Positions 25,801 through 34,319 are shown, numbered from the stretch's first letter. The stretch: DNA of 64,000 bases from Bacillota bacterium (GCA_023426125.1 JAFABI010000063.1:62001-126000), one strand, 5' to 3'. Notes: generated from the sequence alone by a model not told the origin. Translations and numbers: made by a program.

Positions 25801-25953
25801 ATAAAGGAGCTTCCATTCGCAAATTTGAGATTTATCTTGTCATTCCGAGGAGCAAAGCGATGTGGAAATCTCGATTTTAAGGTTTGCAGAGATTGCTGTA
25901 AGCGACCCTTGCAATGACAAATTATGATAAATTTCGAATGGAAGATAAAGGAG
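25801..25953. mobile_element. 135-bp miniature inverted-repeat element with 9-bp target duplication
   Basis: The element 25810-25944 begins with CTTCCATTCG and ends with the exact complement CGAATGGAAG. It is flanked on both sides by ATAAAGGAG (25801-25809 and 25945-25953). An inner pair (TTGTCATTCC near 25837, GCAATGACAA at 25911) continues the palindrome and belongs to the common TTGTCATTGCGAGG-type repeats. It has no ORF, so it must have been moved by a transposase from elsewhere. It inserted directly upstream of the AraC gene. Confidence 0.8.
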
Positions 25954-25989
25954 ATAAGATTTGACCACAGTCCCGGGAAGGTGTTATTA

Positions 25990-26823
25990 TTGAAAGTCAG
26001 CATGAATCAACTGGTGGATTATTACGCGAAGGCACCCATATCGTTTTATGATATTTTTGCACCCTCCGTCCCACCCGGAAGCAAGAAAACCAACGGAAGA
26101 ACCAACAAAGCAGGCGCAGGCCTTGTTTTCCCTCTTGCCGGGAAATCCCGTTTCATCCTTAACGGCATTCCCTATGTTCTGGAACCCGGCATAGTCCTCC
26201 ACGCGGGGCCGAACATGGCGGTATCCAAGGAAGTGCTCAGCGATGCCCATTGGCAGTACGCATTAATCCATTACCAGATACCCGCAGGAGAAGTGTCCAT
26301 GTTTCCGCTTTTTAATGAGCATTTTCTCATTTTCACAGGGCTCAATACCAGGATTTCCGACTTGATCGGCCAACTCCGCCAAAGCTATGCAACGCCAAGC
26401 AACGTGGCTGCGCTTAAGTCAAAGGTGTTGTTTATGAGCCTGATGGAGGAGATGATCATTTCGGCCAAAAGGCAGCTTCATGACGACAGCACCGAGCTGA
26501 TGGCACAGACGGTGGAATACATACGCCAGAATTATGCCGATCCCGTTTCCATCACGAAAATAGCTTCGCAGTTTGGATTGGAAAGGCGCCGGTTTGCCTA
26601 TTTGTTTGAAAGGCACACAGGCATGAGCCCCATCCGTTATCTGACCGAGTGCCGCATACGCCGCTCGAAAGAGCTGTTGAGAACCTGCGGCTGCCCTGTG
26701 GCACAGATAGCCGAATGCGTAGGATATACGGACAGCTTCTATTTTAGCAGGCTTTTCAAACGGCAAACCGGCTTTTCTCCTACAGAATTCCGTAAATGGA
26801 TCAGTGAAAACCCGGAATATTAA
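25990..26823 (+). CDS. AraC-family regulator upstream of the metal/tetrapyrrole uptake locus
   Basis: About 277 residues. The N-terminal half is a cupin-like sensor (GAGLVFPLAGKSRFILNGIPYVLEPG, split here by strand breaks). The C-terminal double helix-turn-helix (about 185-275) has DPVSITKIASQFGLERRRF and VAQIAECVGYTDSFYFSRLFK. TTG at 25990 is chosen because GGGAAGGTG lies 6 bases ahead; the frame is open back to an ATG at 25924, but that lies inside the miniature element. AraC proteins next to FecB-type binding proteins often activate siderophore uptake when the ligand is bound. Its position suggests control of the operon at 26970-34319. Confidence 0.85.
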   Translation: MKVSMNQLVDYYAKAPISFYDIFAPSVPPGSKKTNGRTNKAGAGLVFPLAGKSRFILNGIPYVLEPGIVLHAGPNMAVSKEVLSDAHWQYALIHYQIPAGEVSMFPLFNEHFLIFTGLNTRISDLIGQLRQSYATPSNVAALKSKVLFMSLMEEMIISAKRQLHDDSTELMAQTVEYIRQNYADPVSITKIASQFGLERRRFAYLFERHTGMSPIRYLTECRIRRSKELLRTCGCPVAQIAECVGYTDSFYFSRLFKRQTGFSPTEFRKWISENPEY

Positions 26824-26969
26824 TGCAGGAAGCGTTTCAGCAAAAATCCATGCTGGTTGTAACTATGTCCATTCCAATCTGCATTATGTTTTGATATACT
26901 GGCAACAAATGTTGAAGCCGGTTTTCAATATAAAAGTTAGTATTATCAAACATTAGGAAGGAACATATA

Positions 26970-28007
26970 ATGAAAAAAATTATAGAGCTGATTATCTCTC
27001 TTGCCCTGGTGGCAGGCCTGCTGGCCGGATGCGGCGGGACATCTGCGGGCAATGGTGCCTCAACTCCGCCGGAAAGCACTCCTCCGGCGACGCAAACGGA
27101 AACACCGGAAACAACCGGTGAAAGCAATGTGGAAGAAGCGGCCTGGCCAAGAACCATCGAAGACGCTCTGGGGAAACAAATCACCCTGGAGAAAAAACCC
27201 CAACGGGTCGCAACCATGGATTTCGGTTTCATAGAAATAATGTATGCACTGGGTGTCGAGCCCATTGCGTCCACTTATGCCCAACGGTCGCTGAAAGGTT
27301 TTGGGACGCTGCAGCCTTATGCTGCGGATGCGAAAGTTGAGGAACTGGGGGAGGCAAAGGCCCCTAATCTTGAAAAGCTTGCGGAAATAGCCCCTGACCT
27401 TATTCTCCAGACCGCCGAGGCGGAGCATGTGGACATGGAATTGCTTGAGACACTCTCCAAGGTCGCTCCCGTGGTGTCCTTCGACAGCCCCGATTGGAAG
27501 GAGCAGCTGAGAGCTTTTGCCCAGTGCCTCGGTGAGGAAGAAAAGGCGGAGGCATATATTTCAGAGCTCGAAGCACTGATTGCCGCATCCAGGGAAAAGC
27601 TGGCCGGATACAGCGATAAAACGGTGGCGTTGTTATTTGAACGCTCCAGCAATAAAGGCAATTTTGTCATTACAGGCTCTACGGAAAACCCTGTGTGGTT
27701 TGACAAAGAGAAAGGGCTGGGGCTGACGCCTCCCAGCGGTTATCCCGAGGTTGGGGAAATCATTTCTCTGGAAGGCCTGGCGACGATGAACCCGGATTAT
27801 CTCTTCCTCTTTGGGTCAATAACCTCGGAAGCGGAGGAATATAAGCAAATCCATCTCTCTGAAGAAACGAAGGCTTCCTCTGTATGGCAGTCGTTAAACG
27901 CAGTAAAAAACGGGCATGTTTATACCCTTGATGCGGCGGTGCGGGCAGGCGGCCCCTTAAGCATCAAGCTTGGAATTGAAACCATCACCGGGAGCATGAC
28001 CAGGTAG
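26970..28007 (+). CDS. FecB/FepB-type ABC transporter substrate-binding lipoprotein
   Basis: 345-residue class III binding protein for a metal chelate (siderophore, haem or corrinoid). Signal peptide and lipobox GLLAGCGG, a Pro/Thr/Glu-rich spacer (STPPATQTETPETTGES), then two lobes linked by a long helix (EEKAEAYISELEALIAASREKL). Typical phrases are IEDALGKQITLEKKPQRVATMD, NLEKLAEIAPDLIL and LEGLATMNPDYLFL. Starts with ATG after AGGAAGGAA. It feeds the permeases at 28130-30213. The ligand cannot be read from the sequence. Confidence 0.93.
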   Translation: MKKIIELIISLALVAGLLAGCGGTSAGNGASTPPESTPPATQTETPETTGESNVEEAAWPRTIEDALGKQITLEKKPQRVATMDFGFIEIMYALGVEPIASTYAQRSLKGFGTLQPYAADAKVEELGEAKAPNLEKLAEIAPDLILQTAEAEHVDMELLETLSKVAPVVSFDSPDWKEQLRAFAQCLGEEEKAEAYISELEALIAASREKLAGYSDKTVALLFERSSNKGNFVITGSTENPVWFDKEKGLGLTPPSGYPEVGEIISLEGLATMNPDYLFLFGSITSEAEEYKQIHLSEETKASSVWQSLNAVKNGHVYTLDAAVRAGGPLSIKLGIETITGSMTR

Positions 28008-28028
28008 GGCCTTCTTGCCTGCTTCAAG

Positions 28029-28065
28029 CCGGGCGCAGTTCAGTCAAAGCCTGCGCCCGGTTTTT
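28029..28065 (+). terminator. Intrinsic terminator between receptor and permease genes
   Basis: CCGGGCGCAG (28029-28038) pairs with CTGCGCCCGG (28051-28060), followed by TTTTTGC. It lies inside the apparent operon, so read-through is needed for the permease and reductase genes. It probably sets receptor levels higher than the rest, or acts as a regulated stop. Confidence 0.8.
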
Positions 28066-28129
28066 GCTTTCCCGACAACAACGGCAGATCAACGTTCCGG
28101 TCTGCGATAAGGAGGAGATACACACATTA

Positions 28130-29173
28130 ATGGTCCGATTGGAAACCCCGGCAAAGCTGGTTCAAATAAAAAAGAATAGCCGCACATGGGCAGCATGGCT
28201 GATTATTGTATTGGGCGCAGGCCTGCTGATCCTGACAATGGCATTTTCCATCACGAAAGGGGCAGCGGGAATCCCGCTATCCGCGGTATGGGATGCTTTT
28301 TTTCATTTTAACGCGGAGGACACACAACATTTGATCGTGGTGGATCTGCGCCTGCCCCGGGTCATTGCAAGCGCCCTGGTTGGCGCGTCCTTCGCTGTGG
28401 CAGGGGCTGTGATGCAGGGCGTGACCCGCAATCCCATGGCGGATTCCGGGCTGATGGGGCTAAATGCCGGCGCGGGCTTCAGCCTTTCCATCTGTTTTGC
28501 CTTCTTCCCCGGACTTTCCTACATGCAGCTCATCCTGTTCTCCTTTTTAGGAGCTGCTCTGGGTGCGGGTCTGGTCAATGGGATCGCATCCCTGCGGCAC
28601 GGGGGCGCGACCCCCATGCGGCTGGTGCTGGCAGGTGCCGCGGTGAGCGCACTGCTGGCCGCGCTCAGCCAGGGCATCGCCCTGTATTTTGACGTGGCGC
28701 AGAATATCATGTTCTGGACGGCGGGCGGCGTGGCCGGTTCCAACTGGCTGCAGATCAAGCTCATGGCCCCATGGGTCGCGGCCGCCCTCCTGGGCGCAAC
28801 CGCTCTTTCCCGTTCTGTTTCCATCATGAGCCTGGGCGAGGATGTGGCAAAGGGCCTGGGGTTGAACACCCTGCTGATCAAGCTTCTCTGCTCCGCCGTC
28901 GTGCTGATGCTGGCCGGCGCTTCCGTGGCAGTCGTCGGCGCAGTGGGCTTTGTGGGCCTGGTTGTGCCGCACCTGGCACGTTTCCTGGTGGGCGTGGATT
29001 ACCGATGGATCATCCCCTCTTCCGCAGTGATGGGAAGCCTTCTGGTGGTACTGGCGGATTTGGGCGCAAGAATGCTCAATCCGCCCTTTGAGACGCCTAT
29101 TGGAGCCATCATCGCCCTTGTCGGCGTACCCTTCTTCCTGTATCTGGCCCGCAGGGAAAGGAGGGCACTGTGA
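28130..29173 (+). CDS. FecCD-family ABC transporter permease 1
   Basis: About 347 residues with nine to ten membrane segments. Typical motifs are LRLPRVIASALVGASFAVAG, GVTRNPMADSGLMGLNAGAG (the NPLA/DP-type loop), SLGEDVAKGLGLN and FVGLVVPHLARFLVG. The frame opens at TTG 28064 in the terminator, but ATG 28130 behind GGAGGAG is more realistic even though the spacing is long. It overlaps the second permease by 4 bases (GTGA). It forms the channel for the chelate captured by the binding protein at 26970. Confidence 0.92.
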   Translation: MVRLETPAKLVQIKKNSRTWAAWLIIVLGAGLLILTMAFSITKGAAGIPLSAVWDAFFHFNAEDTQHLIVVDLRLPRVIASALVGASFAVAGAVMQGVTRNPMADSGLMGLNAGAGFSLSICFAFFPGLSYMQLILFSFLGAALGAGLVNGIASLRHGGATPMRLVLAGAAVSALLAALSQGIALYFDVAQNIMFWTAGGVAGSNWLQIKLMAPWVAAALLGATALSRSVSIMSLGEDVAKGLGLNTLLIKLLCSAVVLMLAGASVAVVGAVGFVGLVVPHLARFLVGVDYRWIIPSSAVMGSLLVVLADLGARMLNPPFETPIGAIIALVGVPFFLYLARRERRAL

Positions 29174-30213
29174 TAAACGTGCAGCAGAAGAAAAACGAAG
29201 AATATAAACGGAAAATTGCCCTGAGGAATACCGGTATCGTCCTGGCTTTTTCGGTGCTTTTGATATTGTCCTTCATTATCAGCATGAACACCGGCTACTC
29301 GAAGCTCTCCCCGCTGGATACGCTGCGCACGCTGTTGGGCGGCGGCAGCGACCAAGAGAAGCTGATTTTGTTCGGCTTCCGGCTACCCCGCATCGTAATT
29401 TCCATTCTGGTAGGCACAGGGCTTGCGCTTTCCGGGTGCATCATCCAGGGCGTGACCCGCAACCCTCTGGCCGATCCCGGCCTTTTAGGCATCAACTCCG
29501 GCGCAGGGCTGACCGTCATCCTTTTCGTGCTGTTTTTCGGCACGCAGTCCTACCTGTCGGTTTTCACCCTGCCGTTTCTGGCCCTTGCCGGCGCGGGCGT
29601 CACCGCGGTTTTGGTATATGCGCTGGCTTACAAACGGGAGTCCGGCATCGCTCCGCTTCGGCTGATCTTAACCGGTATAGCGGTTCAAGCGGGCATTTCC
29701 GCACTGACCACGGTGCTGGTAATCAAGCTGAACGATACGCAGTTTAAATTTGTGGCCACCTGGCAGGCGGGCAGCATCTGGGGCTCCAACTGGAAGTTCG
29801 TGCTGGCGCTGCTGCCCTGGCTCCTGCTGCTGATCCCCTATGTGCTGTCAAAGGCCCGTGTGCTGGATGTGCTGAGCCTGGGCGATGACATTGCCTATGG
29901 CCTGGGATCTTCGGTGGAAAAGGAGCGCCGTCATCTGCTTATCACCGCTGTTGCGCTGGCAGCCTCCTGTGTGGCGGTCAGCGGAAGCATCAACTTTGTA
30001 GGGCTGATTGCGCCCCATCTGGCAAGGCGGCTGGTGGGGCCGCGCCATCAGGTTTTGCTTCCCGCCTGCGCTCTGGCGGGGGCGGTGCTGGTGTCCATTT
30101 CGGACACGGTGGCGCGGGTGATCGTCCAGCCCTTTGAAATCCCCACCGGCATTATGGTTGCCATTATAGGCGCGCCGTACTTTTTATACCTGCTCGTCAA
30201 GAGCAAACAATAA
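29170..30213 (+). CDS. FecCD-family ABC transporter permease 2
   Basis: 347 residues. GTG start overlapping the previous stop, with GGAGG 6 bases ahead. Motifs mirror permease 1: FRLPRIVISILVGTGLALSG, GVTRNPLADPGLLGINSGAG, SLGDDIAYGLGSSVE, NFVGLIAPHLARRLVGPRH. The two different permeases are expected to form a heterodimer, as in FecCD or FhuB-like systems. The DNA here is distinctly G+C rich. Confidence 0.93.
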   Translation: MINVQQKKNEEYKRKIALRNTGIVLAFSVLLILSFIISMNTGYSKLSPLDTLRTLLGGGSDQEKLILFGFRLPRIVISILVGTGLALSGCIIQGVTRNPLADPGLLGINSGAGLTVILFVLFFGTQSYLSVFTLPFLALAGAGVTAVLVYALAYKRESGIAPLRLILTGIAVQAGISALTTVLVIKLNDTQFKFVATWQAGSIWGSNWKFVLALLPWLLLLIPYVLSKARVLDVLSLGDDIAYGLGSSVEKERRHLLITAVALAASCVAVSGSINFVGLIAPHLARRLVGPRHQVLLPACALAGAVLVSISDTVARVIVQPFEIPTGIMVAIIGAPYFLYLLVKSKQ

Positions 30214-30231
30214 AGAAAGGCAGGAGGTAAT

Positions 30232-31032
30232 ATGAACAGCATTGCAACAGAAAATCTGGCCGTTGCCTATGATGACCGCCTCATCGTCGACGATCTGGAT
30301 ATGCAGCTCCCCCAGGGGAAAATCACGGCCATCATCGGACCCAACGGCTGTGGGAAATCCACGGTGCTCAAAGCCGTGGGGCGTATTTTGAAGCCAAAGA
30401 ATGGAATGGTGTACTTAAACGGAGACGATATCCGGCGTCTTTCCACCAGAGAAGTGGCACAGAAAATGGCGATCCTGCCTCAGTCCCCCCAAGCCCCGGC
30501 AGGGCTGACGGTGGGCGAGCTGGTGGCCTATGGCCGTTTTCCGCATCAGCGGGGCTTCGGCAAGCTCAAGCCGGAGGACAAAAAAATTATTGCGTGGGCG
30601 CTGGAGGTCACAAAGCTCACGGAGTTTGAAACAACGGCGGTGGACAACCTCTCCGGCGGGCAGCGCCAACGGGTCTGGATTGCCATGGCCCTGGCGCAGC
30701 AGACCGATCTCATTCTGCTGGACGAGCCGACCACCTATCTCGATTTGTCCTATCAGCTTGAGGTGCTGGAGTTGTTGTACCGCCTCAACCGGGAGCAGGG
30801 CTGTACCATTGTGATGGTATTGCACGATTTGAACCTTGCCGCCCGCTTTGCCGATTACATGGTGGCCATCCGAAGCGGAGACATCATCCGGCACGGCACG
30901 CCGGAAGACGTGATGACCTCCGGGGTGCTCCGGGAAACCTTTCACATTGACGCGGAAATCAGGACGGAGCCACGCACCGGACGCCCTGCCTGCATTTCCT
31001 ATGATCTCATCAGGGAGCGGGAAATCAAATGA
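30232..31032 (+). CDS. FecE/FepC-type ABC transporter ATP-binding protein
   Basis: 266 residues. Walker A IIGPNGCGKSTVLKAV, Q-loop ILPQSPQAPAGLTVGELVAYGRFPHQ, signature LSGGQRQRVWIAMALAQ, Walker B LILLDEPTTYLDLSYQ and H-loop VLHDLNLAARFADYM are complete and characteristic of iron-chelate uptake ATPases. AGGAGG precedes the ATG. Its TGA overlaps the ATG of the NifH-like gene (ATGA), which ties the transporter directly to the nitrogenase-like genes. Confidence 0.95.
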   Translation: MNSIATENLAVAYDDRLIVDDLDMQLPQGKITAIIGPNGCGKSTVLKAVGRILKPKNGMVYLNGDDIRRLSTREVAQKMAILPQSPQAPAGLTVGELVAYGRFPHQRGFGKLKPEDKKIIAWALEVTKLTEFETTAVDNLSGGQRQRVWIAMALAQQTDLILLDEPTTYLDLSYQLEVLELLYRLNREQGCTIVMVLHDLNLAARFADYMVAIRSGDIIRHGTPEDVMTSGVLRETFHIDAEIRTEPRTGRPACISYDLIREREIK

Positions 31033-31829
31033 AAGCAGGTGCAGAAATGAAAAAAATAGCCATTTACGGCAAGGGCGGCATCGGAAAATCCACCACCGTA
31101 TCCAACGTATCGGCTGCGATGGCCTCCATGGGGCTAACCGTCATGCAGATCGGCTGCGACCCCAAAGCCGATTCCACCTGCAACCTCACCGGTGGGAAAA
31201 GCATCCCCACCGTGCTGGACACACTGCGGGAAAAAGGGGATGCGGAGCTTTCCGAGCTTGTGGTGAAAGGCTCCTGCGGTGTTTTATGCGTGGAGTCGGG
31301 AGGTCCGGTACCGGGAACAGGCTGCGCCGGGCGGGGCATCATCACTGCCTTTGAAAAGCTGGCGGAACTCAACGCTTATGAAATATACAAGCCTGATGTG
31401 GTGCTGTACGACGTGCTGGGCGACGTGGTCTGCGGCGGTTTTGCCATGCCCATCAGGGGCGGCTATGCCGACGAGGTGTGCATTGTCACCTCCGGTGAAA
31501 TGATGTCCCTCTACGCCGCCTCCAATATCGCCCGGGCGGTCAAGAGCTTCGGAAAGCGCGGCTACGCCACACTGCGGGGGCTGATCCTCAACGCCAAGAA
31601 CATCGAAGGGGAAGACGGGCTGGCGGACAAGGCGGCGGCGGAAATCGGGGCGCCTGTCATCTACCGGCTGCCTCGTCATCCCCTGGTACAGCAGGCCGAG
31701 GCCCAAGGCAAAACCGTGACGGAGGCTTTCCCGGATTCCGGACTGGCAGCGCATTACCGCCAATTGGCGCAGCTTTTGGCGGAAGAAGCGGCTGGAGGTG
31801 AATGTCCATGCCGGATTTGGGCCATTTGA
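31029..31829 (+). CDS. NifH-like reductase ATPase of a nitrogenase-like system
   Basis: 266 residues, the size of nitrogenase Fe protein or BchL/CfbC. P-loop YGKGGIGKSTT near the N-terminus, switch region IGCDPKADST, and both Cys ligands of the bridging [4Fe-4S] cluster: Cys99 in GGPVPGTGCAGRG and Cys135 in DVLGDVVCGGFAMP (ATG 31029 numbering). It should donate electrons, with ATP hydrolysis, to the NifDK-like complex encoded downstream. A second ATG at 31047 would give the canonical start MKKIAIYGKGG and has GCAGGTG ahead; either start is possible. The region around the NifH ADP-ribosylation arginine (GCAGRG) is kept. Confidence 0.92.
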   Translation: MKAGAEMKKIAIYGKGGIGKSTTVSNVSAAMASMGLTVMQIGCDPKADSTCNLTGGKSIPTVLDTLREKGDAELSELVVKGSCGVLCVESGGPVPGTGCAGRGIITAFEKLAELNAYEIYKPDVVLYDVLGDVVCGGFAMPIRGGYADEVCIVTSGEMMSLYAASNIARAVKSFGKRGYATLRGLILNAKNIEGEDGLADKAAAEIGAPVIYRLPRHPLVQQAEAQGKTVTEAFPDSGLAAHYRQLAQLLAEEAAGGECPCRIWAI

Positions 31830-33103
31830 AGCGCCTGTCCGCCGTCCGGTCCAATGCGGGCGTGAAATTCCTGACGCCCTCCGCTTTTCCGGGCAGCCAC
31901 TGCCCCTTGCATACGGCAATCGCTTTGGCGGGAAATATCAAGGGCCTGTCGTCGCTGGTGGCCGGTACGCCGGAATGCGCCACTTACAGCCGTGTTGTCC
32001 TGCTAAATGTGAATGATAGACAGGGTGACCTGCACTGGACCTATGTATTGGATGACAGCGAGGTGGTGTTCGGCTGCCGCAAAGGCTTGATGGACGCGCT
32101 CCAGAAGATGGACCAGGCAGGAGCAAAAGCCGTTCTGCTGGTTGCCACCTGTGTGCCGGATCTCATCGGCGAGGATATCGAGGGCATTGTCCGGGAGGTG
32201 CAGCCCAAGCTGTCGGCGCGCATAATCTCCGTGATGATGGGGCATTTCAAGTGCAATAGCCTCCCCTCCGGTTCATGGAAGACGCTGAAGGCCATCGGCT
32301 CCCTCATGGAGACAAAGGATGTCCGGCCGCGCGTCGTCAACGTGATGGGGCGTTCACCGGAGGAAAGGCATACCCCCCTGCCGCCTATTTTGTGTGCATT
32401 GAAGCGGCAGGGGTTTTTCCTGCGCTGTCTTGCGCCGGGGTCTTCGCTGGAGGATTTCCTGGAGGCACCCGACGCGGCGCTGAACCTGGTGCTTTCGCCC
32501 TTTATGGATCCGCTGGCGGCAGAAATGGAGCAGTCCTTTGGCACCCCTGCTTTTCGCCTGCACAATGCCTATGACCCGTCGGAAATCGATACGCTCCATA
32601 GAGCCATTACTAAAGCGCTGAGGATCCAATGGGAAAACGGATTTGACTGCGGACGGCTGGAAGCCCTGTCCCTGCAAGAGGAGGCAAAAAACCGGCTCAC
32701 CGGCCTCCGTTATGCTTCCGCGCATATCGGCCCTCTCAAGGTGCTTCCTCTGGCGGCCTATCTGGCGGCTATAGGCATGGAGCCGCTGCTTCTGCATCTG
32801 GAAGAGTTCTGGCCGGATGACAGGAGTTGGGCGGAAGCTTTAAAGGCGCGAGGGTATGACCCTCCGGTCTGCCACATGGTCAACAGCGATTCGGACGCGC
32901 CGCTTCTGGAAAGCCTTTCTCCCGATTTGTGCCTGGGAGACCTGCCCGGCGCAGCAATCCGGTTCCCCTCTGTGCCATACCTATCTGAACTGTATGGCCT
33001 GTCCGGCTATGAAAGAACCAACAGCCTTTTGAAGAAGCTTCTGCACGCCCTGGATGAACCTGCGGCGTCAAGAGAAAGGAGGACGCCCTATGGGATTGCA
33101 TAG
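31808..33103 (+). CDS. NifD-like (nitrogenase component 1 family) subunit
   Basis: About 431 residues. Three cysteines match the cluster ligands of NifD/BchN-type proteins: GSHCPLHTA, TPECATYSR and ATCVPDLIGEDI (positions 34, 59 and 117 counted from ATG 31802). No Cys matches the FeMo-cofactor ligand (NifD Cys275), and no His matches His442 in the C-terminal stretch (SVPYLSELYGLSGYERTN). ATG 31808 has GGAGG at a usable distance; ATG 31802 is too close. It overlaps the NifH-like gene by 22 bases and the next gene by 14. It is expected to form a heterodimer or tetramer with the NifK-like protein and to reduce an organic or metal-chelate substrate. Confidence 0.85.
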   Translation: MPDLGHLKRLSAVRSNAGVKFLTPSAFPGSHCPLHTAIALAGNIKGLSSLVAGTPECATYSRVVLLNVNDRQGDLHWTYVLDDSEVVFGCRKGLMDALQKMDQAGAKAVLLVATCVPDLIGEDIEGIVREVQPKLSARIISVMMGHFKCNSLPSGSWKTLKAIGSLMETKDVRPRVVNVMGRSPEERHTPLPPILCALKRQGFFLRCLAPGSSLEDFLEAPDAALNLVLSPFMDPLAAEMEQSFGTPAFRLHNAYDPSEIDTLHRAITKALRIQWENGFDCGRLEALSLQEEAKNRLTGLRYASAHIGPLKVLPLAAYLAAIGMEPLLLHLEEFWPDDRSWAEALKARGYDPPVCHMVNSDSDAPLLESLSPDLCLGDLPGAAIRFPSVPYLSELYGLSGYERTNSLLKKLLHALDEPAASRERRTPYGIA

Positions 33104-34319
33104 ATTCAAACCGGTTCCCTCCGGCCGTATGGGAATCCTGTGGTCGCTGGCCCCCATCCGTAACTCCGCTTTATTGGAGTTCGGCTGTATGGGGCATATG
33201 CTTTACGGACGTGTGTTTTTGAACCGGGCAGGCGTTACGGACGCCTGTAAGCTCTATTCCACCCATATCGACGAAACCGATGTCGCCCTTGGCGGTGTGG
33301 CTCGCCTGAACCGCGCAGTTGCGGATATCGCTGAAAGAGACAGGCCGCGGGTCCTTTTCCTCTTGCCCTCGGCTGTGCCGGAGATCATCGGAGCGGATAT
33401 GCCCTCTCTTTGCAGGGAACTGCAGCCGGATTACCCGGATATGCGCCTGCTTTCCTTTAACTATGGCGGTTTTGGTATCGGTCAGCATCAAGGAATACAG
33501 GAGGCACTTTTGACACTTGCTAAAACGCTTCCCCAGGATGCTGCCAAAACGCCTCTCCCCACCTTCAATCTGATTGGCTCCTGCGCGGATTTGTTCCGTT
33601 TCCGGGCGGACGCAGCCGAGATGGTCCGTATCATGGAGGGGGCCTTCGGGATGAAGCCGTTATGCGTCCTGACTTCGGACACGTCAGTGGAACAAATCGA
33701 GCAGATGGGCGGCGCCCATGTCAACCTGGTGTTCCGGCGGGAGGGGCTGCCGGCCGCGGAACACCTGCAAAAGCGGTTCGGCACGCCATTTTTGTTTGGA
33801 CGGCCCTACGGTATCCAGGGAACCTGCCAATGGATCCGGCAGGCGACGCAAATCACAGGCATCCCCCCTGACCACGGATTTGTCGGCGAGCAGCGGGACG
33901 AAGCCCTGCGCCTGCTTTCTCTCGCGTTGCCCTCCGTGAAGCATTTTGTCCAGGATCATCCGGAGAATGGGCGCCTATCCGTCGGCGGGCATGCCGATAT
34001 AGTAAAAGGTGTCCTTTCCTTTGCCTGCAGCGAGCTCTCCCTGTCCAAAGGCCTATGCTGGTGTGACAGCCCTGACATGGCGGAGGAGGGTCTCCCCTAT
34101 TTTACGGAGGAGGAGTGGGCGGAGGCGGCCGGGAGCCAGGGAAAATCGCTCCTCATGGCCAGCGGCGAAGCGCTGGAATGGGCTGGACGCGGCACAGAGC
34201 TTCAGATAGCCAACCCCGACGCAAAATGGCGCCTGCTGTACCCCTATGAGCCACCTTTTGTGGGCTTCCGTGGAGCCATGCACCTCGCTTCCCTGTGGGT
34301 AAACGCCCTGTTGAAGTGA
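33090..34319 (+). CDS. NifK/BchB-like (nitrogenase component 1 family) subunit
   Basis: 409 residues. ATG 33090 follows AGGAGG at 7 bases. Two N-terminal cysteines fit the first two cluster positions: FGCMGHMLYG (Cys33) and TDACKLYSTHIDETDVALGG (Cys53). At the third position the usual T/S-C-x-x-E-x-I-G is LPSAVPEIIGADM, so the Cys is replaced by Ala. The C-terminal PPFVGFRGAMHLASLWVN resembles the family end. An alpha/beta middle part with GSCADLFRFRADAAEMVRIM matches NifK-type nucleotide-like folds. With three Cys from the D-like and two from the K-like subunit, the shared cluster differs from a standard P-cluster. Confidence 0.83.
   Translation: MGLHRFKPVPSGRMGILWSLAPIRNSALLEFGCMGHMLYGRVFLNRAGVTDACKLYSTHIDETDVALGGVARLNRAVADIAERDRPRVLFLLPSAVPEIIGADMPSLCRELQPDYPDMRLLSFNYGGFGIGQHQGIQEALLTLAKTLPQDAAKTPLPTFNLIGSCADLFRFRADAAEMVRIMEGAFGMKPLCVLTSDTSVEQIEQMGGAHVNLVFRREGLPAAEHLQKRFGTPFLFGRPYGIQGTCQWIRQATQITGIPPDHGFVGEQRDEALRLLSLALPSVKHFVQDHPENGRLSVGGHADIVKGVLSFACSELSLSKGLCWCDSPDMAEEGLPYFTEEEWAEAAGSQGKSLLMASGEALEWAGRGTELQIANPDAKWRLLYPYEPPFVGFRGAMHLASLWVNALLK

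Noticed and set aside
28303..28972. Long minus-strand frames opposite the permease and ATPase genes
   Set aside because: They are shadows created by high third-position G+C in the real plus-strand genes and lack ribosome sites and domain features.
31029..34319. A true nitrogen-fixing nifHDK operon
   Set aside because: FeMo-cofactor ligands are not found in the D-like protein, one K-like cluster Cys is Ala, both component-1 proteins are shorter than NifD/NifK and no nifB or nifEN is present in the window.
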